Assembly: GCA_023391905.1 (NCBI GenBank)
Contig: JAEWAD010000012.1
Location: 1-7,955 of the forward strand
Direction of reading: 5' to 3'
Source: Pseudomonadota bacterium
Lineage (GTDB): Bacteria > Pseudomonadota > Alphaproteobacteria > Rhizobiales > Kaistiaceae
DNA length: 7,955 nt
The notes beneath the pieces are model-generated. The model was given only the letters and a program-made list of their open reading frames with translations, was not told the DNA's origin and did not search any database. Positions 1 to 6,764 of this stretch are shown here, in pieces. Each line of letters starts with the position of its first letter. Positions within the stretch are counted from its first letter, which is position 1. Both the position numbers and the translations under genes were made by a program.

Positions 1-695
1 TGCAGCGGGTAGTAGCGCTGCAGCGCGCCGCCCTCGAGCAGCTTGATCTTGGAGAATTCCTCCCACTCGTGGTGCTCCGAGGCGATGGCGATCACCTCCG
101 CCGCCAGCGCCGCCGGCAGCACCACGGCGCCGTCGTCGTCGGCGACGATGATGTCGCCGGGGATCACCGTCACGCCGCCGCAGGCGATCGGGATGTTGTA
201 GTCCATCGGCATCAGCCCGGTCTGGGTGTGGAAGTTCGGCGTCAGGCCGCGGATCCACATCGGCATGTCGAGCTCGATCTGGCCGGGATAGTCGCGGATG
301 CAGCCGTCGATGACGAGGCCGGCGCCGCCGCGGCCCTTGAAGTAGGTCATCATCATCTCGCCGAACACGCCGGCGGTCATGTCGCCGCGCGAGTCCACCA
401 CCACCACGTCGCCGGGCTGGGTCTTGTAGAGCACGTGCCGGTGCAGCTGCTTCTCCGGATCGGCGTATTCGCCCTCGCCGTAGAGATCCTCGCGCTTCGG
501 CATGAACTGCAGCGTCAGCGCCGGGCCGACCATCACGCGGCCCTTGTGCCAGCTGACCGGGCCCTGGATGTGCGGGTTGCGGATGCCCATGTGGCCGAGC
601 GTGCCCGCGACCGTCGCGGCGCCGATCTTCTTCAGCGCCTCGATCTGTTCCTTGGGCGGGCGCTTGATGTCCTTGAAGTCCTGGTTCGTCGTCAT
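1..695 (-). CDS. RraA/HMG-CHA aldolase-fold protein (3' end cut by window edge)
   Basis: The frame opens with ATG at 695-693 (MTTNQDFKDI...) and stays open for 231 codons to the left edge, so the C-terminus is missing. A good ribosome site (GAGGAG, about 6 nt before ATG) supports this start. Family marks seen: a G-E pair at residues 112-113, a glycine-rich stretch, the signature D-G-x-x-R-D at 130-135 (R134 and D135), and a late V-A-D-D-D-G-x-V-V-L-P strand at 184-194. In characterised HMG/CHA aldolases the Arg-Asp pair of this signature binds substrate and Mg2+. Family members include 4-hydroxy-4-methyl-2-oxoglutarate aldolases, sugar-acid enzymes and the RNase E inhibitor RraA. The protein is already longer than E. 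coli RraA (about 160 residues), with extra sequence around residues 70-90. Its position 65 nt after a dehydratase-like gene favours a metabolic lyase or aldolase over RNase regulation. The family call is firm; the reaction is inferred. Confidence 0.88.
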   Translation of the reverse strand, partial: MTTNQDFKDIKRPPKEQIEALKKIGAATVAGTLGHMGIRNPHIQGPVSWHKGRVMVGPALTLQFMPKREDLYGEGEYADPEKQLHRHVLYKTQPGDVVVVDSRGDMTAGVFGEMMMTYFKGRGGAGLVIDGCIRDYPGQIELDMPMWIRGLTPNFHTQTGLMPMDYNIPIACGGVTVIPGDIIVADDDGAVVLPAALAAEVIAIASEHHEWEEFSKIKLLEGGALQRYYPL

Positions 696-760
696 GGTGG
701 TCTCCTCGTCTGGCGGACACGGCCGCCGTCAATGCAAGTCGATCTGTTGCCCCGCGCCGG

Positions 761-1939
761 TCAGGCGTAGGGCGTCTCGCCGAAATAGCTGGAGCCCTTC
801 TTGAGGTGCGCCTTGGCGACGTCCTCGTTGAGGGTCAGGCCGTGGCCGGGCTTGTTGTTCAAGGGGATGAAGCCGTCGACCAGCGGGTTGCCGCCCTCGA
901 CCAGGTCGCCCCACCAGGGCACGTCGTGGGCGTGGTATTCCATCACCAGGTAGTTGTTGATCGCGGCGCAGACATGGGCGCAGGCGACCGTGCCGATCGG
1001 GCTGGCGACGTTATGGGGCGCCATGGCGATGTAGTACATGTCGGCGTGGTCGGCGACCTTCTTGAACTCCGACAGGCCGCCCATCTTCGGGATGTCGGGC
1101 GAGATGATGCGGGCCGCCTGCTTCTCGATCAGGTCGCGATAGCCCCATTTGGTGTAGAGGCTCTCGCCCGTCAGGATCGGCGTCTTGGTCGAGCGCGTCA
1201 CCTGCACGAGCGCGTCGATGTTGTGCGGCGGCGTCGGGTCCTCGAGCCAGACGAGGTCGAGCGGCTCCAGCCGCTGCGCCAGCTTGATCGCGTCGTTGAC
1301 GCCGAACTTCCAGTGCGCGTCCATCGCCACCATGATCTCGGGGCCGACGGCCTCGCGCACGGCGGTCGCGACGCTGACCATCCAGTCGAGCTCCTGCGAG
1401 CCGATGACGCGGTTGTAGGGCTCGACCCACTGCCGGCTCGGATAATCGTCGTCGGTGACGTCGAGCGTGTAGGGGTTCTCGTTGTCGAGGTCGAACTTGA
1501 TCGCGGTGAAGCCGGCGGCGACGACTTCCTTGGCGCGGCGGGCATATTCGGCCGGATCATGCGTCTCGCCCTCGTGGCAATCGGCATAGATGCGGACCTT
1601 CTCGCGGAAGCGGCCGCCGAAGAAGGTCGAGATCGGCAGCTGGTGGGCGCGGCCCATCAGGTCCCAGAGCGCGATCTCGATGCCGGACATCGCCGTCACC
1701 GTCGTGCCGCCCTGCGCGCCTTCGCCGGAGAGCACGCGCTCGATGATGAACATCAGCTTGCCGATATTGGTCGGGTCCTGGCCGATGATGTAGGGGGCGG
1801 CGCGGTGCACCAGCTCGGCGACGCCGGCGCCCCAATAGGCCTCGCCGAGGCCGGTGACGCCCGTGTCGGTCTCAATTCGCACCAGCACCCAGGGGAAGTT
1901 TCCGTCGATGACGGCGGTGCGCACGCTCGTGATTTTCAT
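761..1939 (-). CDS. enolase-superfamily (mandelate racemase/muconate lactonizing) protein, probable sugar-acid dehydratase
   Basis: This is a complete 392-residue protein, a normal length for the superfamily. The N-terminal capping domain covers about residues 1-125 and a beta-barrel follows. Likely Mg2+ ligands are D207 (in MDAHW), E233 (in WLEDP) and E259 (in TGES). Candidate acid/base residues are K148 (in AIKFD), H209 (the D-x-H motif also seen in galactonate dehydratase), and a D282 (SPDIPKMGG) with H309 (APHN) dyad. E334 sits at the last barrel strand. D-x-H plus the His-Asp dyad suggests dehydration of an aldonic or related sugar acid to a 2-keto-3-deoxy acid in the cytoplasm. The second Lys of the usual K-x-K is Asp (D150), and an acidic insert lies at about 151-180. 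The start is the natural family N-terminus (MKITSVRT), but the ribosome site is weak (AGAAAG). The gene lies 42 nt after the ATPase, so it is probably co-transcribed. It could also be a racemase; the substrate is unknown. Confidence 0.9.
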   Translation of the reverse strand: MKITSVRTAVIDGNFPWVLVRIETDTGVTGLGEAYWGAGVAELVHRAAPYIIGQDPTNIGKLMFIIERVLSGEGAQGGTTVTAMSGIEIALWDLMGRAHQLPISTFFGGRFREKVRIYADCHEGETHDPAEYARRAKEVVAAGFTAIKFDLDNENPYTLDVTDDDYPSRQWVEPYNRVIGSQELDWMVSVATAVREAVGPEIMVAMDAHWKFGVNDAIKLAQRLEPLDLVWLEDPTPPHNIDALVQVTRSTKTPILTGESLYTKWGYRDLIEKQAARIISPDIPKMGGLSEFKKVADHADMYYIAMAPHNVASPIGTVACAHVCAAINNYLVMEYHAHDVPWWGDLVEGGNPLVDGFIPLNNKPGHGLTLNEDVAKAHLKKGSSYFGETPYA

Positions 1940-1981
1940 TCCGGTAGCTTTCTGGAGGTGAAGGAGAGAGGCAGGTGGGTC

Positions 1982-3079
1982 TCAGGCAGCCGGCAGCGCC
2001 TTCTCGGTGGCGCCGTCGAAGAGGTGGATCCGCTCCTGGTCGAACTCGATCCAGACCTTCTGGTCCGGTTCGACGACGACGCTCGGATCGAGGCTGACGA
2101 TCACCACGGCATCGCCCAGGAATACCTGGACGAAGGTGATGTCGCCGGTGGGTTCGACCGTGTAGACGACACCGGGGACCGTGCCCGGCGTCTCGGCCTG
2201 GTGGAGCCGGACGGTGCTGTGGCGGGCGCCGAGCACCACCTTGCTGGTGGTTGAGCCGAGCGCCTTGCGGGCGTTCTTCGGCGACAGCGGCATTTCCCAG
2301 CCCTCGGGGCTGCGCAGCGCGACGTCGGACCCGTGCGTGACGGCCTCGAGCGGGATCAGGCTCATGGCCGGGCTGCCGACGAAGCTCGCGACGAACATGT
2401 TGGCCGGATTGTCGAAGACGTTCTTCGGCGAGTCGTATTGCTGCAGGAAGCCGCCATTCATCACCGCCATCTTGTCGGCCATGGTGACGGCCTCGAGCTG
2501 GTCGTGGGTGACGTAGATGACCGTCGCCTGCAGGTCCTGGTGGAAGCGCTTCAGCTCGGTGCGCATCTGCACGCGCAGTTTGGCGTCGAGGTTGGAGAGC
2601 GGCTCGTCCATCAGGAACACGCGCGGATCGCGCACCAGGGCGCGGCCGAGCGCGACGCGCTGTTGCTGGCCGCCAGAAAGCTCGCGCGGCTTGCGCTCGA
2701 GCAGGTGGACGATGTCGAGCACCTTGGCGGCCGACATCACCTTGCGCTCGATTTCCGCCTTGGACAGCTTTCGCATCTGCAGCGGGAAGGCGAGGTTCTT
2801 GAACACCGACTTGTTCGGGTAGAGCGCGTAGTTCTGGAACACCATGGCGATGTCCCGGTCCTTCGGGTCGAGGTCGTTGACCAGCCGGCCGCCGATATGG
2901 ATCTCGCCGCCTGTGATCTCGTTCAACCCCGCAACGAGGCTGAGGGTGGTGGTCTTGCCGCAGCCGGACGGCCCGACCAGGGCGACGAACTCGCCATCGG
3001 CGACGGTCAGCGACACGTGGTTGACGGCGTAGACATTGCCGTAGGACTTGACGACTTCGTTGAGGACGACTTCAGCCAT
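1982..3079 (-). CDS. ABC transporter ATP-binding protein, MalK/UgpC (CUT1) type
   Basis: The energising subunit of the importer, 365 residues, acting as a dimer on the inner face of the membrane. Motifs in order: Walker A GPSGCGKTT at 36-44, Q-loop Q82, signature LSGGQQQ at 134-140, Walker B VFLMDEP at 154-160, D-loop SNLD at 162-165, and switch H192 in THDQLEA. About residues 235-365 form the C-terminal TOBE/OB regulatory region typical of MalK/UgpC. The frame is open 24 codons upstream to 3151, but that extension (MSVRSPKVRS...) runs over the end of the preceding permease gene and does not look like this family. ATG at 3079 has AAGGA 7 nt before it and gives the usual N-terminus (MAEVVLNEVVKSYG), so I chose it. 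It lies 34 nt after the second permease. All catalytic residues are present. The substrate cannot be read from this subunit, since such ATPases can serve several importers. Confidence 0.95.
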   Translation of the reverse strand: MAEVVLNEVVKSYGNVYAVNHVSLTVADGEFVALVGPSGCGKTTTLSLVAGLNEITGGEIHIGGRLVNDLDPKDRDIAMVFQNYALYPNKSVFKNLAFPLQMRKLSKAEIERKVMSAAKVLDIVHLLERKPRELSGGQQQRVALGRALVRDPRVFLMDEPLSNLDAKLRVQMRTELKRFHQDLQATVIYVTHDQLEAVTMADKMAVMNGGFLQQYDSPKNVFDNPANMFVASFVGSPAMSLIPLEAVTHGSDVALRSPEGWEMPLSPKNARKALGSTTSKVVLGARHSTVRLHQAETPGTVPGVVYTVEPTGDITFVQVFLGDAVVIVSLDPSVVVEPDQKVWIEFDQERIHLFDGATEKALPAA

Positions 3080-3086
3080 CGGATAT

Positions 3087-3091
3087 TCCTT
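3087..3091 (-). promoter_or_regulatory. ribosome binding site deciding the ATPase start
   Basis: The minus strand reads AAGGA 7 nt before ATG at 3079. This Shine-Dalgarno-like site selects the internal start over the upstream ATG at 3151, which would add 24 atypical residues and overlap the permease gene. Confidence 0.7.
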
Positions 3092-3113
3092 TCGGTGCTT
3101 CAGGGAAGGGCGG

Positions 3114-4016
3114 TCAGGACTTGACCGCACCTTCGGTGAGCGCACGGACAAAGTATTTCTGCAGCACCAGGAACAGCACGACGACGGGCACGCTCATGAT
3201 GAAGGACGCCGCCATCAGGCCGGGCCAGTCGGTGGCGTATTCGGCGAAGAAGCGCTGCAGGCCGACCGGAAGCGTCAGCATTTCCTTCGAGTTCAGGAAG
3301 GTCAGCGCATAGACGTACTCGTTCCACGCCATGATGAAGGCGTAGATCGCGGTGGCGATGATGCCGGGCGAGGACAGCGGCATCACGATGTGGAAGAACG
3401 CCTGGAAGCGGGTGGCGCCGTCGATCCGCGCCGCCTGCTCGAGCTGCGGCGGGATGTTGTCGTAGAAGCCCTTGAGCAGCCAGATCGACAGCGGCAGGCC
3501 GAAGGTCAGGTAGGTCAGGATCAGCGATCCATGCGTGTTGACCAGGCCGAGCCACTTCATCATCAGGAACAGCGGCATCAGGAAGACGACGGCCGGGAAC
3601 ATGTTGCGCAGCAGGACCGAGAAGAACAGGGCCTGCCGACCGGGGAAGCGGAAGCGCGAGAACGCATAGGCCGCCGGCACCGCCACGACGACGCCGAGGA
3701 TCGTCGACAGGATCGAGACGTAGAGGCTGTTCCAGAAATACTGCAGGAACTCGTGGCCGATGGCGTTGTTCGGCGACAGGAGCCGCAGATAGTTCTCGAA
3801 GGTGACTTCCTCGGGCCACCATTGCGGCGGGTATTGCAGCGCGGCGAGCTGCGTCTTCAGCGAGGTGATGACCATCCAGGCCATCGGCAGCGCCGTGAAG
3901 ATCAGCAGGAAGGCCAGGATTCCGCGTCCGGCCCAGCGCCACCAATCGATCGGCTTCTTCGAGCGGGCGCGGGTGGCGGGCATGGCGGCGGGTTTGGTTT
4001 CGGTCTGCGTGCTCAT
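3114..4016 (-). CDS. ABC transporter permease, MalG/UgpE (CUT1) type
   Basis: Second membrane subunit of the importer, 300 residues. After a basic cytoplasmic N-terminus (about 1-27), hydrophobic segments lie near 30-52, 96-120, 128-155, 160-182, 215-240 and 268-292, fitting the six-helix MalG/UgpE plan. The coupling (EAA) loop is at about 193-219, EQAARIDGATRFQAFFHIVM, with the conserved D199-G200 that docks on the ATPase. MAWNEYVYAL at 229-238 is typical of the family. The ATG at 4016-4014 overlaps the TGA of the upstream permease (ATGA), implying translational coupling and equal amounts of both subunits. The frame is open upstream to about 4532, but that part lies inside the other permease in a different frame and does not look like real protein. 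The role as carbohydrate-importer permease is firm; the substrate is not. Confidence 0.94.
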   Translation of the reverse strand: MSTQTETKPAAMPATRARSKKPIDWWRWAGRGILAFLLIFTALPMAWMVITSLKTQLAALQYPPQWWPEEVTFENYLRLLSPNNAIGHEFLQYFWNSLYVSILSTILGVVVAVPAAYAFSRFRFPGRQALFFSVLLRNMFPAVVFLMPLFLMMKWLGLVNTHGSLILTYLTFGLPLSIWLLKGFYDNIPPQLEQAARIDGATRFQAFFHIVMPLSSPGIIATAIYAFIMAWNEYVYALTFLNSKEMLTLPVGLQRFFAEYATDWPGLMAASFIMSVPVVVLFLVLQKYFVRALTEGAVKS

Positions 4017-4975
4017 TCGGATTTCGCCTCGTCGCCACGCGTCAGCGCCTTCACGTAGAAGTAGCCGAGCAACATCATCACGATGAACAGGATCACGGAG
4101 TAGGCGGACGCCAGGCCGAAGCGGATGCGCCCGAACGCCAGCTGGTAGATCTGGGTGATCCAGATGTCGGTGGCGCCGGCCGGGCCGCCGCCGGTCATGA
4201 TCCAGGGAATGATGAACGAGTTCAGGTTGGTCACGACCAGAAGCAGGATCGTCACCATCGACACGCCCTTCAGGTGCGGCATGGTCACGTGCCAGAAGCG
4301 CTGCCAGGCATTGGCGCCGTCCACCTGCGCCGCGCGCAAAAGCTGGTCGGGCACCGTCTGCAGGCCGGCGAGCAGCATGATCATCGCGAAGGAGAATTCC
4401 TTCCAGATGTTGACGACGATGATCGCCGGCAGCGCGGTGTAGATGTTGTCGAGGAAGTTGATCGGCCGGTCGGTGAAGCCGAACTGCACCGAGAGCGCGC
4501 CGATGACACCGAAGTCGGAGTGGTAGAGCCACTTCCAGACATAAGAGGCGGCGACGGCGCTGATCACATAGGGCACCAGCAGCACGGCGCGCAGCACGCC
4601 GCGGCCGACGAATTCGCGGTTCAGCGCCAGCGCGGCGCCGAGGCCGAGCACATAGGCGAAGAACGTCGAGAAAACGGTCCAGATCAGCGTGTTGTAGGTG
4701 ACGTCCCGAAAGCTCTTCGAGGTCAGGATCGTCCAGTAATTGTCGAATCCGACGAAGATCTTCTGGTCCATCGCCAGATTGGCGGGCGTTTTGAAGAAGC
4801 TCAGCTCGACCGTGTAGTAGATCGGATAGGCGATCACGAGCGCCATGACGATCAAGGCGGGCGCGATATAGGCGTAGTCGTTGCGGTTCTGCACGATGCG
4901 CCGGAGCAGGCCGGGCCTGCGGCGGCGGGACGAAGCAGGCACGGCTCCGCCTTGATGAGCGACGTCAATCGTCAT
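4013..4975 (-). CDS. ABC transporter permease, MalF/UgpA (CUT1) type
   Basis: First membrane subunit of the importer, 320 residues. An Arg-rich cytoplasmic tail (residues 17-27) precedes hydrophobic segments near 35-60, 95-118, 126-150, 181-205, 238-262 and 287-310, matching UgpA-like proteins without the large periplasmic loop of E. coli MalF. The coupling loop lies at about 214-236 (R-A-A-Q-V-D-G-A-N-A-W-Q-R-F), with D219-G220 in the conserved place. M-T-G-G-G-P at 260-265 is a common feature of these permeases. The start ATG at 4975 has GAGGAAG about 6 nt upstream. The stop overlaps the next permease by 4 nt. The gene follows the binding-protein gene after a 72-nt gap containing a strong hairpin. 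Together with the 3114-4016 permease it should form the transmembrane channel. Confidence 0.94.
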   Translation of the reverse strand: MTIDVAHQGGAVPASSRRRRPGLLRRIVQNRNDYAYIAPALIVMALVIAYPIYYTVELSFFKTPANLAMDQKIFVGFDNYWTILTSKSFRDVTYNTLIWTVFSTFFAYVLGLGAALALNREFVGRGVLRAVLLVPYVISAVAASYVWKWLYHSDFGVIGALSVQFGFTDRPINFLDNIYTALPAIIVVNIWKEFSFAMIMLLAGLQTVPDQLLRAAQVDGANAWQRFWHVTMPHLKGVSMVTILLLVVTNLNSFIIPWIMTGGGPAGATDIWITQIYQLAFGRIRFGLASAYSVILFIVMMLLGYFYVKALTRGDEAKSE

Positions 4976-5001
4976 CCGGGTCTTCCTCTCGGGGGGATGG
5001 G

Positions 5002-5028
5002 GATCGGCCGCCGCGCCGGCGGCCGATC
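5002..5028 (-). other. perfect 12-bp hairpin between binding-protein and permease genes
   Basis: GATCGGCCGCCG (5002-5013) is exactly inverted at 5017-5028 around a 3-nt loop. On the minus-strand transcript it lies about 20 nt after the binding-protein stop codon and before the permease ribosome site. No T-run follows, so it does not look like a standard intrinsic terminator. Hairpins at this place in binding-protein operons are known (for example malE-malF in E. coli) to protect the upstream mRNA from 3' decay or partly end transcription. That role here is inferred. Confidence 0.65.
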
Positions 5029-5047
5029 GGCATTACAGCGACGGCGA

Positions 5048-6550
5048 CTACATGCCGTCGAGCAGCTCCTGGACCTTCTGCGCCGCGTCATCGGCGGCCT
5101 GGTCTACGGTCATCTTGCCGGTCAGTGCGTTCTGCAGCATGTCCGGGACGATGATGTTCATGATTTCCGCCTGCTCGGGGATGACCGGGAAGGGGATACC
5201 GCTCGGCAGCATCGAGGTCGTCACGTCGAGGAACTTGATCGTGTCGAGCCGTTCCTTCATCCACTTGGTGGTGAAGCCGTCGAGGTGGCCGGGATTGGAG
5301 CCGACCCAGGCGAGCTTGGTCGACCATTCCGGGCCGGTCGAGAAGCAGATGAAGGCGCGCGCGGCGTCGACATCGAGGCCGCCTTCGACCAGGTCCGGCG
5401 CGAACATGTGGACGTTCGAGCCACCGAACACGACCGCGCGGCGGGCCGGGCCTTCCGGCAGCAGGCCGTAGCGCATGTTCGAGACCACGGCTTCGGCCGC
5501 CGCCTTGTCGGCGCCGGTCGCCTTGCTGGCGAGATCGACCATCTTGGCGTATTCGGCCGGGTGGGCGATCATCATTGCCAGCTGGCCGGCGATGAACGGG
5601 TTCTGGTTCTCGTTCTGGGTGTTGGTCAGCGCCGAGGCCGGAACCGACTTGTCGCGGACATACATGTCATAGGCGGCCTGCAACGCGGCCTTGGAGCCGG
5701 CATTGTTGAGTTCCACCGTCTTGTAGGTCGGCTCGGCCGAGGTCTCGTCGAGGGCGCCGCCGCCATAGGCCCAGAGCTGCGGCATGAAGCGGAACGGCGT
5801 GTTGCCGGCGTTCTGGCGCGCCACCAGGCCGTAGCCGTTGACGCCGAGCTTGTCCTTGATCTGCTTCGAATACTTGACGACGTCATCCCAGGTCGCCGGC
5901 GGCTTTTCCGGATCCAGTCCCGCGTCGGCGAAGATCTTGGCGTTCCAGATGAAACCCATCGTCTCGTTGTTGGTCGGGATGCCGTAGGTCTTGCCGTCAT
6001 AGGTGACGGACTTCATCGCGCCGGGCCAGAAGTCGTTGGTCTCGTAGCCGACATCCTCGGGCTTCAGCTCGCTGAGCTGGCCCTTGGCGGCGAATTCGAC
6101 GCCCCAGAGGATCGGGAACTTGGCGACCATCGGCGCCGCGTTGCCGAGCGCCGCGGTGCGCACCTTGTTGAGCATGTCGTTGTAGTCGAGGCTCTGCGCG
6201 TTGGTCTCGATGTTCGGATAGGCCTTCTTCCAGGCCGCCCAGAACTCCGCGTCCATCTTGTGGTCGATCTCGGGCTGGGCCTGGGTCGGGCCGACCCACC
6301 AATAGGTCAGGCGGCCCTTGTAGTCGTTCGGGACGACCTTGCCGCATTCCGCCGCCGTGTCGAACTCCGCCGTGCCGGCGATCGACTTGACGTAGTCGGG
6401 CGACCATTTGGAGAGATCGACATTGGCGGCGAAGCCCGCGCCGGGGCTGGCGATGAACGTGGTCGCCAGCAGCGCCGCGGCCGAGCGGCTCAGGAATTTC
6501 CGGGCATGCAGGCATGCGGACGCATTCTTGCGGTGAAGCAAGTCGGGCAT
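5048..6550 (-). CDS. extracellular solute-binding protein, family 1 (CUT1 carbohydrate importer)
   Basis: Periplasmic receptor of the importer, 500 residues with a TAG stop. It starts with a signal peptide: basic n-region to about residue 22, hydrophobic core SAAALLATTFIA (23-34), and likely cleavage near A41 (PGAGFA then ANVDLS). There is no Tat twin-Arg and no lipobox Cys, so Sec export to the periplasm is expected. The mature part shows family 1 features: an early strand LTYWWVGP, a D-Y-N-D-M-L segment, V-T-Y-D-G-K-T-Y-G-I-P-T-N (about 183-195), N-A-K-I-F-A-D-A-G-L-D-P, and a late G-S-N-V-H-M-F ligand-lobe segment. At about 459 mature residues it is larger than MalE or UgpB. It is rich in Trp and Tyr near the N-terminal lobe, which suits stacking against sugars. 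ATG at 6550 has AGGGAGG 7 nt upstream. It is the first gene of the transporter operon. The ligand is unknown; a sugar or sugar acid is inferred from the neighbours. Confidence 0.93.
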   Translation of the reverse strand: MPDLLHRKNASACLHARKFLSRSAAALLATTFIASPGAGFAANVDLSKWSPDYVKSIAGTAEFDTAAECGKVVPNDYKGRLTYWWVGPTQAQPEIDHKMDAEFWAAWKKAYPNIETNAQSLDYNDMLNKVRTAALGNAAPMVAKFPILWGVEFAAKGQLSELKPEDVGYETNDFWPGAMKSVTYDGKTYGIPTNNETMGFIWNAKIFADAGLDPEKPPATWDDVVKYSKQIKDKLGVNGYGLVARQNAGNTPFRFMPQLWAYGGGALDETSAEPTYKTVELNNAGSKAALQAAYDMYVRDKSVPASALTNTQNENQNPFIAGQLAMMIAHPAEYAKMVDLASKATGADKAAAEAVVSNMRYGLLPEGPARRAVVFGGSNVHMFAPDLVEGGLDVDAARAFICFSTGPEWSTKLAWVGSNPGHLDGFTTKWMKERLDTIKFLDVTTSMLPSGIPFPVIPEQAEIMNIIVPDMLQNALTGKMTVDQAADDAAQKVQELLDGM

Positions 6551-6557
6551 CGAGAAA

Positions 6558-6564
6558 CCTCCCT
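6558..6564 (-). promoter_or_regulatory. strong ribosome binding site of the binding-protein gene
   Basis: The minus strand reads AGGGAGG, ending 7 nt before ATG at 6550. This is the best Shine-Dalgarno match in the window. It fits the high expression needed for a binding protein, and it confirms the start despite the rather long basic n-region of the signal peptide. Confidence 0.75.
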
Positions 6565-6619
6565 GTGAAATGTCCCGGTGCGCGGATCTTTCTTCGATCT
6601 CTTCCCGAAACTAGAGGGG

Positions 6620-6649
6620 ACGCTAACGTTGTTCTTCGAGCCCTGTCAA
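6620..6649 (-). promoter_or_regulatory. candidate sigma-70-type promoter of the transporter operon
   Basis: On the minus strand TTGACA (6649-6644) is a full -35 consensus. After an 18-nt spacer, TAGCGT (6625-6620) is a weak -10 box with 3 of 6 matches. Transcription would begin near 6613, leaving a leader of about 60 nt before the binding-protein ATG. A perfect -35 with a poor -10 fits a regulated promoter. The exact -10 is uncertain. Confidence 0.45.
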
Positions 6650-6659
6650 CACCCTTGAC
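6645..6659. promoter_or_regulatory. inverted repeat over the -35 box, candidate operator
   Basis: GTCAA-N5-TTGAC is a perfect 5-bp inverted repeat of 15 bp in total that covers the -35 hexamer. A dimeric regulator bound here would block RNA polymerase, so a repressor site is plausible. IclR-family proteins often use short palindromes of about this size. Five-bp arms can arise by chance, so this is tentative. Confidence 0.35.
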
Positions 6660-6674
6660 CGCAACGCATTGCGG
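6659..6674. promoter_or_regulatory. inverted repeat just upstream of the -35 box, candidate operator
   Basis: CCGCAA-CGCA-TTGCGG is a perfect 6-bp inverted repeat with a 4-nt centre. It directly adjoins the GTCAA/TTGAC repeat and is centred about 53 bp upstream of the inferred transcription start, a position used by activators or for cooperative repression. It is the best palindrome I found in this gap. Which regulator binds, if any, is unknown; the IclR and LacI proteins encoded next door are the candidates. Confidence 0.42.
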
Positions 6675-6764
6675 CTGAAGTTATGTTGTTAGGTTCGCAC
6701 TTGCAGCATTTCCATGGCCGATGTCGACGCTGCCGCAGCGGCACGGAAAGCCCGCTTGCCGGCG

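Noticed and set aside
712..727. GGCGG/CCGCC inverted repeat between the dehydratase and RraA-fold genes
   Set aside because: Five-bp GC-only arms are expected by chance at this base composition and there is no T-run.
69..770. A 233-codon plus-strand open frame opposite the RraA-fold gene
   Set aside because: It is antisense to a gene with a clear D-G-x-x-R-D signature; the product is His/Arg/Ala-rich shadow sequence.
806..2254. A 482-codon plus-strand open frame opposite the dehydratase gene and the end of the ATPase gene
   Set aside because: It has the same mirror-frame composition, spans two real minus-strand genes and shows no recognisable motif.
3080..3151. Upstream in-frame ATG at 3151 for the ATPase gene
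   Set aside because: It would overlap the permease stop and add 24 residues unlike the family. ATG at 3079 has AAGGA at proper spacing.
4017..4532. Upstream in-frame extension of the MalG-type permease to 4532
   Set aside because: It lies within the MalF-type permease in another frame and reads as Arg-rich non-protein-like sequence. The ATGA-coupled start at 4016 is the family-typical one.
4274..6568. A 764-codon open frame on the plus strand opposite the binding-protein and first permease genes
   Set aside because: It is antisense to two clear genes. Its product is a low-complexity run rich in R, G, D, V, H and L, as expected from the mirror frame of GC-rich codons. It shows no domain, and the real genes opposite have full motifs and ribosome sites.
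6655..6690. Plus-strand TTGACC at 6655-6660 as a divergent promoter
   Set aside because: No -10 box at usual spacing, and no plus-strand gene follows.
6731..6743. TGCCG-CAG-CGGCA inverted repeat after the IclR stop, considered as a terminator
   Set aside because: The stem is only 5 bp and no T-run follows on the minus strand; too weak to call.
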